Part shown: positions 47,797 to 58,799 of the stretch, one piece after another
Position numbering within the stretch: position 1 is the stretch's first letter
Layout: each line of letters opens with the position of its first letter
NCBI GenBank assembly: GCA_001643675.2
Contig: LSRY02000008.1
Span: 498,501 to 562,500 of the forward strand
Source of the DNA: Monocercomonoides exilis
Lineage: Eukaryota > Preaxostyla > Oxymonadida > Polymastigidae
Reading direction: 5' to 3'
DNA: 64,000 bases
The notes under the pieces: generated by a model
The model's database searches: none
What the model was told of the DNA's origin: nothing
The model's input: the letters and a program-made list of their open reading frames with translations, nothing else
Made by a program: the position numbers and the translations under genes

Positions 47797-50103
47797 ATGG
47801 AATCTTCAAATGTTTCTTCTTCTTCTTCTTCCTCTTCCTCTTCCTCTTCCTCCTCTTCTTCCTCTTCCTCTTCTTCCTCTTCCTCTTCTTCCTCTTCTTC
47901 CTCTTCCTCTTCTTCCTCTTCCTCTTCTTCCTCTTCCTCTTCTTCCTCTTCCTCTTCTTCCTCTTCTTCCTCTTCCTCTTCTTCCTCTTCCTCTTCTTCC
48001 TCTTCCTCTTCTTCCTCTTCCTCTTCTTCCTCTTCTTCCTCTTCCTCTTCTTCCTCTTCCTCTTCTTCCTCTTCCTCTTCTTCCTCTTCCTCTTCTTCCT
48101 CTTCTTCCTCTTCCTCTTCTTCCTCTTCCTCTTCTTCCTCTTCCTCTTCTTCCTCTTCCTCTTCTTCCTCTTCTTCCTCTTCCTCTTCTTCCTCTTCCTC
48201 TTCTTCCTCTTCCTCTTCTTCCTCTTCCTCTTCTTCCTCTTCCTCTTCTTCCTCTTCTTCCTCTTCCTCTTCTTCCTCTTCTTCCTCTTCCTCTTCTTCC
48301 TCTTCCTCTTCTTCCTCTTCCTCTTCTTCCTCTTCCTCTTCTTCCTCTTCCTCTTCTTCTTCTTCCTCTTCTTCCTCTTCCTCTTCTTCTTCCTATTCTT
48401 CTTTCTCTTATTTCTCATCTTTTTTTATTTTCTTTTCTTTTTCTTCATTTTCTTTTTTCTCTTCTTCCTCTTCTTCCTCTTCTTCTTCCTCTTCTTCTTC
48501 AACATCATCATCAAAAACAGCAGCAGTCAAATTCCACAAGAAAGAAAACGTAGATAACGATTCATCTTCATCTTCCTCTTCATCCGAACAGTCAGAAGTG
48601 AATTCTTCACAAGAAAGAGCCGAAAAAGCTGAAATCGACGAAATCATCGAACGCTTCAAAAGAAAACATGCACTGCGTCTGCCTCTTCCTGTGATCCTTC
48701 CCCCACAAGAAGCATCTCTTCAGAATCCGTCTTATGTTCCCTCGAAGACTAAGACTGAGAAAAAGCAATAAAAATTTAACACAAACCTTTTTTTCTATTT
48801 AATTGCTGGCATTGGCACAGGAACAGGAACATCTCCTTCTTCTTTGCCCAATGAATTTTTTCTTTCTCTTTGTCAGCCATCTCCTTCTCCCTCTTCTTCA
48901 TCTTCCCCATCTTCTCCAGCAGTAACTGACCTCTCTCCCCACCCCAAACCGCCTCACCGTTCTGAAATTGCTATGGCTCGCCGCATAAGAGCAATGCATC
49001 CTCTCCTCCGCCGAAGCTATCTCAACCGCTGTGCACAAGTGGCTGCTGTTTCTGGCGCTTCACGTTCTTCTTCTTATTCCTCCTCCTCTTCTTCTTCTTC
49101 TTCTTCCTCGTTGCTTCACTCTTCAAGAAACAGATTTCTGACTAGCGAAGAGCAGCAGATGAGGAGGATGAGGCAGCAGTTCGGAAGAAGAAGGAAAAGA
49201 CAATATTTTGTTCTCCCACAAGATGTGTTTGAGGCGCTGCCGCTGTTTGCAGAGATTCGGATGGTGGAGCGGTATTCGGAGACTCTGGAGAAGAGGAAGA
49301 GAGAAAGAGAGAGAGCGAAGGAAAGAGAGAGAGAAGCAAAGAACGAGAGAAGAGAGGGAAAAAAGGAAAAGAGAAATGATTAAGATGAGGAAGGAATTAA
49401 AGCCTGAAAATGATAGTGAAAGAAATGATGATGAAAAAGAAAATAAAGTGAAAGCAGAAGAAAACGAGAGTTTATCATTGATTAGAAGAGATTCTTTGAA
49501 GGAACCGAAGAAAAATGAAGAAAATGAAGCTTTTCATATAACTCCATCTTCAGCCATGAAGACAGGAGAAGAAAGATGAGACACAAACAGAGATAAAAGC
49601 TGCTTCGGCTGATGAAACAACATAAAATTCAGAAGAAGAAAGAGAAGGAAGAGCGGGAGCTCAGGAAAATGGAGAAAATGACGAAGAAGATTGAAGAAAA
49701 AGACAAGAATCTGTAAAGCAGCATCCAAGAAATATAACAATCACACCTTGGGACAGGCACACCGACCAACAAGAAGGAGAACAAAATGGCAAGTGATGCG
49801 CAGCAAGAGGCGAAAGAAAGCAAAACTCGATTTTTGACAAGAGAGTGGAAATTTGACTGCACACTGAATGCTTTAGCAAATTCCGACTTAGAATATTTGA
49901 GTGATGAACCGGATATGCCTTGTCGCTATGTGCGTATCAAAAGCGAGGAAAACGGGCAATTTGTGTGGAAGATGCGGAGAGTGCCTGTGTATGCAGCAGT
50001 CGACGCGAGGCAGACAAGAACGCGGTTGGATCTGATGAGAACGCTGAAGAGTGGGCTGAGGCAGAGCAGGGCAGAGTTGAAAAGAGGAAGAGGGATGAAG
50101 TGA
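47797..50103 (+). pseudogene. Poly-Ser ORF followed by charged ORFs, function unknown
   Basis: From ATG 47797 a frame of 324 codons encodes about 200 Ser, then a hydrophilic tail with EKAEIDEIIERFKRKHALR and LPLPVILPPQEASLQNPS, ending at TAA 48769. The same frame continues after the stop into protein-like sequence (48844-49383) with ARRIRAMHPLLRRSYLNR, EEQQMRRMRQQFGRRRKR and an Arg/Glu-rich helix. Further charged pieces follow in other frames (49376-49579; 49786-50103, containing REWKFDCTLNALANSDLEY). The simplest reading is a nuclear-type, Ser/Arg/Glu-rich protein gene damaged by stops and frameshifts. No family identified. Parts could instead be separate small exons. Confidence 0.35.
47808..48490. 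repeat. About 600-bp polypyrimidine tract of TCTTCC/TCTTCT units
   Basis: Almost uninterrupted C/T on the plus strand, made of CTCTTC and CTTCTTC blocks in a locally repeating 15- to 33-bp pattern. It becomes T-rich and impure after about 48400. One frame codes only Ser. Similar shorter tracts occur at 46340-46430 and, on the other strand, 42900-43080. Confidence 0.9.
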
Positions 50104-52015
50104 AGGGGCTGGCGGCCGTCCAAAGAGGAAGCAGAAGTGACACACAGAAAGGGAAGGAAAGGAGCAGGAAAAGGATAACCGCAACTGTTTCAGAAGGAGA
50201 AAGGGGCAAGAACATTCAGAAAGAACAGCGTGCCTGGAAGAAGAGATGCGCTGTGGTTCTCAATATTGGTATCTTTTCTCACTTCGTAGAATTCAATGGC
50301 GATGGATCTGATACAGAAATACCCTACCCACAATTTGGTTGCGCTTTTTGATTCATCTGCAGATTTTGTTACAAATATAAAAGTCGCTCTTAGTCCTCTC
50401 TCTAACTGCACTTCTTCGCTTGTCGATTCATCCTTTTTTATGAACATCCAACTTCAATCTTCTTCTTCTCTCAGAACATTTTTACCTCCTTCACTGCAGT
50501 CCCAAGCTAAACTTCTTTCTTCTGCTTTTCCTGCTATTCCTGAACCACTTTTTTCACTTTCACTGCCTGCTCTTTCTTCATCTACTTCTTTTTCATTCAA
50601 CTATTATCGAATTCAGCACTGGAAATTATCTATCGTTGCTATTTAGAAAGATACACAGAAATGCTTATTCAAAGAATGAATATCAGCTGATATTATATGT
50701 CAACGGAAACGATTCTATTTTTTGCATAGAAAAGCTGATCAGAGGCATACAATCAGCAAGAAAATCTATTCTGACTTTTTCATTTGGATGCTGAAGCATT
50801 TGAAGTGAAAAGGAAATGGTGTTGATGCTATTTTTGTTTGGAATGGCTGGGTTCCTAAATAGACTTCAGCAGGTTACACAGCTACGAAGTCACAGTAAAT
50901 TGTTGGAAATGAAACAATGAGATAAAGCGATTTTTGGGAAAAATCATGTTTGAAGGGAAGTCATATGAGATTCTGGTACGAATCGGATGCAAGCAAGTTG
51001 AAATCGGAAAGGTGAAGAAATTATAATCTGAAGAAAATTGTCTGAAATATATGAATATATTCTTTTTGAAAGATACGACAGCAATGAATCTTTTTTCATG
51101 AGCTTAATTTGTAGTTGATGAAAAGAAAAAATTGGATGAAGAAATGTGGAAGAAATATTTTTGTCTTGCTGATGTTAAGGATTTTGGTAAAATTAAGTGA
51201 TATGTTCTTCAGTTGAAGAAGTGATGAAGCCTCATGTATTTTTCTATGACATGGAAAATGGTGAAAATAAGAAAATGGAAGGAATAATATAGAAATCAGA
51301 AAAAAGTCATTATTTCCTGTTGTTTTTGTATCAACCGCGCTGAAGGTGAGTGTTTGAAGAGTAACAAATATTGAGGTGAGGAGCGTGAGAGAGGCGTCTT
51401 GGAGGAGGGAAATGAAGCCGTTGAGGGTATATTCTATGGTGGCACATGGGGTCTGATCTACTCTACCACAGGCATTAGTATCAGTTCCGCTATTGGAAAC
51501 GATTTTATTCTGGGCAATGAGGGAAAGTTAGCTGTTGAACTTGGCTTTATCTAATGTTCCACGATTTCGTTTAACGTTTGATGAATCCGATGAACCGAAT
51601 AAAAGGAATGGAGATTTGTTGGCTATACAAAGGTGAGGGGGAAAAAAGATAAATAACTATTATTGATAAATTGGTTTTAAAAATTTTGTTTTCTTATCTT
51701 CTTCTTTGTTCTTCTTCATAATTTTTTTTTCTTTTCAATATTTTATTTTCCAATTATTGGAATTGTTTTGCAGGTCTGGAAACTTCAATTTTTATTTTAA
51801 AGATAGATTTTTCAATTTTTTTTAAAAAAACTTGATCAAAAAATTCTTTTTAACTTAAAACATTATAAAGTTATGCTTTTTTTCATAAATAAATAAAACA
51901 AATAAATGTCTCATCAATACGAACTAAATACTCATGAAAAATCAGTACTTGTTCACTGATCAATAAAAACCTCATTAGATTTTATTTTTTCAATTTTTGA
52001 TCTTTTTTTATGTGC
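50104..52015. other. Spacer, no supported gene
   Basis: An ORF at 50296-50646 (116 aa, starts AMDLIQKYPTHNLVALFD, Ser-rich end) looks partly protein-like but has no recognisable domain and may belong to the decayed material upstream. The remainder is AT-rich with stops in all frames; a short plus-strand stretch near 51380-51600 has slightly higher GC but no continuous frame. Confidence 0.45.
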
Positions 52016-52585
52016 GGTACAGAATTCTAGCATATATGAAAAAATAAATGATTTGTTCCAAACTTATTCTTCAATCGTATTATCACAATCCTGACATTCT
52101 CGTGCAAAAAAAATATAGAAATTTTAAAAAGTTGAAAATAGTCTTTGAAAGAACTGTGTGGAACTATATTCACAAAGAAAAAAATTTTGTCCCATATGGC
52201 TGATCCTTTTTGAAATCATACTTTTGTTCGAGTTTTGAGCAAAATTTTGATCTCAATGGGATTTTCAAAAAAAATACATATCCTTTAAAATATCTAAATA
52301 TGATGTATGTATTGAACAATATCGTTCATTTTGCAATAATCCCATTGAGAAAAAAATTTTGCTCAAAACTCGAACAAAAGTGTGATTTCAAAAAGGATCA
52401 GTCATATGGGACAAAATTTTTTTCTTTGTGAATATAGTTCCACACAGTTCTTTCAAAGACTATTTTCAACTTTTTAAAATTTCTATATTTTTTTTGCACG
52501 AGAATGTCAGGATTGTTATAATACGATTGAAGAATAAGTTTGGAACAAATCATTTATTTTTTCATATATGAAAGAATTCTGTTCC
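52016..52585. repeat. Fold-back element: 248-bp inverted arms around a 74-bp loop
   Basis: Arms 52016-52263 and 52338-52585 are equal in length and about 97% identical as reverse complements (I count about eight mismatches, no indels). The loop is 52264-52337. No obvious target-site duplication flanks it and no protein is encoded. The structure fits a fold-back or MITE-like element, or the recent inversion-duplication of a spacer. Confidence 0.92.
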
Positions 52586-53798
52586 AATTCGTCTCCAAAG
52601 AAATATAACATTTGGGACAAAAAATTTGACTTCAGGCATTTTTCATTGAAAAATTATGCATCTCGGATGAACTTTTTGTGATCGAAAATTTTGAAATAAA
52701 TGGGTTTATTTTTTGAAATACATGCGAGATCACACAACATGATGTTATTATATCAATGATATTTGCTTGCAGATATGAAAATCAAATTTATTTTGAAATC
52801 TGGTTAAGTTTCAAAATGTTATAAGTGAAACAACTTTCACATGCTTTGTTCATAAAAAGCTTGAAAGACCATATTTCTCCCCATTTGAATAAAATTCAAG
52901 AAATAAAAATTTTTTTCAAAAATAATCACCCTTGTCTCAACAAAAGACTTTGTTTTAAAATTTAATAATTCATGCGTTTTATTGAAGAAAAATAACCGAT
53001 TTTGTAATTTTCGATATTTTTGTTCAAAGAAAATCCAAAAATGAATGAAACTCATTTTCGGGGAAAAATGAGATTAAAAATGATATTGATATAAGTAACA
53101 ACAATTATTAATGATACACAAAGACTTCTTTCACTTTTAATTTTATTTATGTTCTTCCACATAGAGTTTTTTTTATGAGGTTATTCAAAAAGAATGAAAT
53201 ACACATTTTTAATTTGTCATCAAATTGACGATATTTGAAATTTATAAAATCCTCAAATAATTGAAAAGTTTTTTTTTTCAATCAAATAATAATTATTATA
53301 AAAGTGACAGTGCTTCATTGATTGACGAAAGCTTGTATTTTTATTATATTCATCATCATGAAAAGCTGAAAAATACCGTGAAATAAAAATTTTATTCGAA
53401 GTTGAAATATAAGTTTCGAAATTGAATAATTTTTGGTGTATTAATTTTGATAAACAAACAGCAGCAGCAAATACTACAACAATGAATAAAATAATAGTAA
53501 TTATTATAATAAAAATAATTATTAAAAGATTGAAGTGTGAATCAATAATTGTTGAATGAGATGATAATACAAATGTGGACAAGAGGAAAGAGATTCAAAT
53601 GGAAATACATTGAAGTGAGTCCAACTCATATCGATGCATATGAAGATACAAATAAGAGAAGAGAGAGGAACATGAAATGCAACATGGATTCTGTGTAATT
53701 GCAACGGAACTTAAGTTCGATGATTTGATCAAATGTTTATTCGAACAAACATCGAAAATGTTTTCAATATCCTAAAACTAACACATGAATTGATAAAT
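52586..53798. other. AT-rich spacer
   Basis: No gene. Unlike A, B and D, the sequence 3' of gene C (53200-53798) shows no similarity to the shared family flank. Confidence 0.6.
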
Positions 53799-56702
53799 TC
53801 AACCTTTCATCCAAATTGGTGGTTCAGTCTCAATGAAATATTTCCAGAGATCTGACATTGTCATTCCACTCTTATCTTTCAATGAATTACAATGTCTCAG
53901 CCATTCTGGAGGATCTGCTTTGATATTCTTTATCCAATGCATCGCCATGGTGAATCCTTCTTTATCACCAAGCGTGATGCTATGCCTCATCCAATCTGGC
54001 GGTTCTATCTTTGCATGTCTTATCCAATGCATAGCCATTGTCCTTCCACTTTTATCAGAAAGCTCTGCATCGTGCCTCATCCATTCAGGGGGCTCTTTTC
54101 CAACGTGAATGATCCACGTCATCGCCATTGTCCTTCCATCCCTGTCAGCAAGCGCAATTCTATGTCTCATCCACTCTGGTGGCTCTGCCTTCACATATTT
54201 AATCCATCCCATGGCCATCGTTTCCCCGTCTTTATCTTCAAGAGCGTTTCTGTGCCTCATCCATTCTGGCGGGTCTGTTTTAATCCAGAAAATCCAATTC
54301 ATTGCCATTGTCCTTCCACTCTTATCAGAAAGTGCTGCATCATGTCTCATCCATTCAGGTGGCTCTTTTCTGACATGAACGATCCACTTCATGGCCATTG
54401 TCCATCCATCCATGTCTGCAAGCAACTTGTCATGTCTCATCCATTCTGGGGGTTCTGTTTTCACATATACGATCCATATCATAGACATTGTCCGTCCGAA
54501 TTTATCTGCAATCGTATTGTCATGTCTCATCCACTCAGGAGGTTCTGTTTTTTTCTCCAAAATCCACATCATCGCAAATGTCCTCCCATCCTTCTTGCTT
54601 TGTGTGTTATCCATTATCATCCATAAAGGAGGTTCTGTCTTAACTTCCTTTAACCAATGCATTGCCATTGTTCGTCCAATCTTATCAGCAAGTGTGTTGT
54701 CGTGTCTCATCCATCCTGGTGGTTCTGTCTTGTTCTCAATGATCCACCTCATTCCCGGCGTTTGTCCATTTTTGTCTTTCAATGTATCATCAAATGCCAT
54801 CCATTCTGGAAATGCAGCTCTTGTATAAAATTTCCAATGATCTGCCATTGTCCATCCGTCCATGTCTGCAATCGATGTGTCATGCCTCATCCATTCTGGT
54901 GGTTCTGTCTTGACATTATTAATCCATATCATCCACATAGTCCACCCGTCCTTATCGCTTAGCATCTTATTATGTCTCATCCATTCTGGAGGTTCAGTCT
55001 TCACATTCTCTATCCACAGCATTGCCATTGTTTTCCCTTCCTTATCAGCAAGTGTGTTGTCGTGTCTCATCCATCCTGGTGGTTCTGTCTTTTTCTCAAT
55101 GATCCACCTCATTCCCGGCGTTTGTCCATTTTTGTCTTTCAGTGTTTCATTAACTGTCATCCATTCCGGTAATTTAGTTTTAACATATATTTTCCAATAA
55201 TCTGCCATTGTCCTTCCGTTCTCGTCTTCAAGTGAATTGCAATGCCTCATCCATTCAGGTGGCTCTGTTTTTTTCTCCGCGATCCACTTCATCGATAATG
55301 TCCTCCCATCCTTCTTTCCTTGTGTGTTATCCATTATCATCCACAGTGGAGGATTTGTTTTGACGGTTGCAATCCAGTGCATTGCCATTGTTCGTCCTTC
55401 CTTGTCTGCAACTTCATTGTTATGTCTCATCCAATGTGGTGGTTCTGTCTTTACATGATTAATCCATACCATTGCCATCGTATCTCCATAATTGTTACCA
55501 AGTTCATTATCGTGTCTCATCCATTCTGGTGGATCTGTTTTAACACCTTTAATCCATATCATAGCCATTGTCCATCCATTCTTATCGGCAAGTGTAATAT
55601 CGTGTCTCATCCACTCTGGTGGTTCTATTTGAAAAAGCTGAATCCAAGCCTTGGCCATTGTCCAGCCATCCTTTTGAGAAAGTGTAATATCATGTCTCAT
55701 CCATTCTGGTAGTCCTGTCTTCACATGACAAATCCAATGCATTGCCATTGTCCTTCCACTCTTATCAGGAAGTTCCGCTCCATGTCTCATCCATTCAGGT
55801 GGCTCTTTTCCGACGTGAATAATCCATATCATAGCCACTGTCCAACCATCCTTCTGAGTTAGTGTAATATCGTGTCTCATCCATTCTGGGGGTTCTGTTT
55901 TAACAAACTGAATCCACCACATAGCCATCGTTTTCCCGTTCTTGTCGGAAAGTGTAGCATCGTGCCTCATCCATTCTGGTGGCTCTGCTCTGATATTCTT
56001 TATCCATAGCATAGCCATTGTTTCTCCATCCTTATCCTTAAATTCATTTTTATGTCTCATCCATTCTGGTGGTTCAGCTTCAGTAAACTGAATCCACAGC
56101 ATCGCCATTGTCTCTCCACCGCTATCGCGAAGAGTAATATCATGTCTCATCCATTCTGGTGGCTCTGTTTTGACTTCTTGAATCCAATTCATCGCCATTG
56201 TCCTTCCACTTTTATCAGAAAGTTCCGCTTCATGTCTCATCCATTCAGGTGGCTCTTTTCTGATGTGAATGATCCACGTCATGGCCATTGTCCATCCGTC
56301 CATGTCTGCAAGCACCTTGTCATGCCTCATCCATTCTGGGGGTTCTGATTTATTCTCTATGATCCAGTGCATGGCCATTGTCCTTCCTTCCTTGTCTGCA
56401 AAAGTTATGCTATGTCTCATCCACTCCGGAGGTTCTGTTTTTACGTATTTAATCCAGTGCATTGCCATCGTACGCCCATTCCTATTCTGAAGCGTGTTTT
56501 CATGCCTCATCCATACTGGTGGCTCTGTTTTAACAAATTGAATCCATAGCATGGCAATTGTTGCTCCGTTATTGTTGCGAAGTGAAACATCGTGTCTCAT
56601 ACATTCAGGTGGTTCTGTTTGATTCTCCATTATCCATAGCATCGCACTTGTGTATTGACGTTCATTATCCTGTGATTTTATTGCCTTCGCGTTATTGCCC
56701 AT
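53799..56702 (-). CDS. Repeat protein C: about 32 tandem 30-residue units (967 aa)
   Basis: Longest and intact member of the repeat family. I choose ATG 56702 (MGNNAKAIKSQD) because gene A also starts MGN directly before its first unit; an upstream in-frame start at 56744 would add 14 hydrophobic residues. The stop is TGA after PPIWMKG. Nearly every unit carries T-M-A-M-x-W-I and EPPEWMRH. Internal positions show last-unit-like sequence followed by first-unit-like sequence: NPPLWMIMDN then KKDGRTLSMKWI, ADYWKIYVK then GQTPGMRWIIEKK, ADHWKFYTR then GQTPGMRWIIENK, and PPLWMIMDN then KKDGRTFAMMWI. This suggests several capped solenoid domains in one chain. No targeting signal or catalytic motif. 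It shares a 346-bp identical block with gene B. Confidence 0.85.
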   Translation of the reverse strand: MGNNAKAIKSQDNERQYTSAMLWIMENQTEPPECMRHDVSLRNNNGATIAMLWIQFVKTEPPVWMRHENTLQNRNGRTMAMHWIKYVKTEPPEWMRHSITFADKEGRTMAMHWIIENKSEPPEWMRHDKVLADMDGWTMAMTWIIHIRKEPPEWMRHEAELSDKSGRTMAMNWIQEVKTEPPEWMRHDITLRDSGGETMAMLWIQFTEAEPPEWMRHKNEFKDKDGETMAMLWIKNIRAEPPEWMRHDATLSDKNGKTMAMWWIQFVKTEPPEWMRHDITLTQKDGWTVAMIWIIHVGKEPPEWMRHGAELPDKSGRTMAMHWICHVKTGLPEWMRHDITLSQKDGWTMAKAWIQLFQIEPPEWMRHDITLADKNGWTMAMIWIKGVKTDPPEWMRHDNELGNNYGDTMAMVWINHVKTEPPHWMRHNNEVADKEGRTMAMHWIATVKTNPPLWMIMDNTQGKKDGRTLSMKWIAEKKTEPPEWMRHCNSLEDENGRTMADYWKIYVKTKLPEWMTVNETLKDKNGQTPGMRWIIEKKTEPPGWMRHDNTLADKEGKTMAMLWIENVKTEPPEWMRHNKMLSDKDGWTMWMIWINNVKTEPPEWMRHDTSIADMDGWTMADHWKFYTRAAFPEWMAFDDTLKDKNGQTPGMRWIIENKTEPPGWMRHDNTLADKIGRTMAMHWLKEVKTEPPLWMIMDNTQSKKDGRTFAMMWILEKKTEPPEWMRHDNTIADKFGRTMSMIWIVYVKTEPPEWMRHDKLLADMDGWTMAMKWIVHVRKEPPEWMRHDAALSDKSGRTMAMNWIFWIKTDPPEWMRHRNALEDKDGETMAMGWIKYVKAEPPEWMRHRIALADRDGRTMAMTWIIHVGKEPPEWMRHDAELSDKSGRTMAMHWIRHAKIEPPDWMRHSITLGDKEGFTMAMHWIKNIKADPPEWLRHCNSLKDKSGMTMSDLWKYFIETEPPIWMKG
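54214..54559 (-). repeat. 346-bp block identical to part of gene B
   Basis: Partner of 26242-26587; the constant offset of 27,972 bp shows no indel. The first differences are G/T at 54213 and A/T at 54560. Confidence 0.85.
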
Positions 56703-58720
56703 GTTACTTGGCTTTTTAAGTTTGATCCAAAAATAATAAAACAAAAAATAAATTATGGAATGAAAACTTGATCATTCAGCAATGCAAATTTTCTGATATT
56801 TTAAGTTGAAATGAGAATTATCATATCAGAGAGAAAGAATGGATGTTTGGCCCAATATTGCAATTGAATTGTTTTTCTTCTCGCAATAATTATTCCAAAT
56901 TCAGCAAATGTAGTTTTTCTTTGGGTTTATTGCTCTTTTTTTATTGTTTGTGTTTGTCCATAATTATTTTTAGAATATCTTTATGAATGCTTCAAACTTT
57001 AATAAATATTCTGCCTTTTTCCCGATTTTTTGTGATTTTTACCGAATTTGATGATTGCCAAGCTTCGCAAGACTTTTATGGTTGCCAAACACTCATTTGT
57101 CGTTTCCGTAATTTCCATAAGCAATTGAGAAACTGGTTTTTGCTTTTTATTGCATTCTGAAAGTGGTTTATTCATTTCCATTTCGAAAATGTTTTGATTC
57201 AAAGACAAATGCAATCACTTGAGATAACACGAGTTATTATGAATGCTTTGGTGTCTTAAAGAGAGTTTGTTAATGCCTTTTGTGATGGAAATGAGTGTGT
57301 TGACAAAAAAGAGAAGAAGAACAGTTTGCTATTTATTTGTTTTTCAATATTTGAATATTTGTCTGTTGATGTATTTTGTGTTTCTTTCAGGGCAGGAGGC
57401 GGAAATGAATGAAAATGAATGAAAGCGGGATATCTCATTGTGCAGGGTGGCTATCGAGTTGATACAGTAAATTCATATGGAAAGTGCCCAGGATGAAGGG
57501 ATTGGGAAGGGAATTGGAGATGATATTTTCAGACGAGAAACAAGGATATTTTTCAATGATGAGAGTGGAATTTGAGCAAAATATATGAATTTCACATTTT
57601 TCAGAAGGGAGGGAAATTGATGCATTTGATGGGAAAATGAATTCTGGAAAGGATGGTTGGGGAATCAGCTGATGAAACACTTGAAAATGGAAGGAATAAT
57701 GAATTTTTATTGAAGGGAAACAGGTGCCAACAGAATAAAATATAGACATTGGCTTAAAAATAGGTTCTGAAGGTTTGCTGTTATTATTATTTTTTTTGAG
57801 GTGATTATTAATTTTTTTGTTCAGGATGTTGAAAGAGAGAAGGAATGGATGGCTTTGAAGAAGAAGAAGAAAAAATAAAATTTCTACAACAGCAATAGCG
57901 ATACACCAATTCTTAGAACTTCAATTCGGATGGCGAATGACTATTTTTTTGAGAGGCCCTTTCATTTTTTTGTTTGTGAACTCAGATCAACTCGGATGAG
58001 AAGTCGAAGGGATGAAAAAAGCGAATAAAAAGTGCATGTTCAGCTGAATTGACAAGAAAACGTTGTGAAAATTCTTCAGCAAAAGATTTATCTGCATCGA
58101 CGTCATTCCATCTGATAGCGTGCCAGTTGCATCAGGAACATTTCAATAGCCAATGACTGTTTCATTCAGCACACAAAATGTTTTTACTGAAAGAGCTGTT
58201 AATTTTGGCGGTTCTTGTTTTGCTGAATATTCTGCTGGAAATGCTGCTAACTTCTTCTTCTTTGGTTCAAATTTACCACAAGCCACTCCAGCAGAGAGAG
58301 AAAGAGAGAGAAAAATTTTATTCACAACATCTGCTCATCTTCTTCTTCATATTTTATTGCCACCAGCCGTATTTGACTGTCTTCTTCAGCTTCGTCTTCA
58401 TCTTCTGCCTTCTTCGGGATGCGGAATGAGCGAAAATTGAGTGAATATGAACAAAATCCACTCCTTTTGAGCATTGCTCGAAAAGACATCGCTTTTGAAG
58501 ATTCTTTTATTGGAAAACGTTTCTGACCTTCACATCAACACAGTTGAATGAAACAACAGAAGATGGTTAAAGAATGAAAATAGTTACACAGAGAAGAAAA
58601 GAAAATCAGCCCAACCGAAAAGAGAGACAAGTCACTTTCACAGAAACGCATCTGAATCTTCTTCTTCCTCTTACTCTTCTTGTTCATCATCATCACCTTC
58701 TTCTTCATCTTCTTCTTCAC

Positions 58721-58751
<31 letters not shown>

Positions 58752-58799
58752 ATCTTCGTCTTCTTCTTCCAAATCCACCACCGACTCTCGGTCAGAAGC
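56703..58799. other. Spacer, no supported gene
   Basis: AT-rich upstream region of gene C, then mixed sequence. Short ORFs near 58150-58440 are Leu/Phe/Ser-rich on the plus strand and overlap GA repeats and a (CTT)n tract at 58670-58750. Nothing identifiable. Confidence 0.5.
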
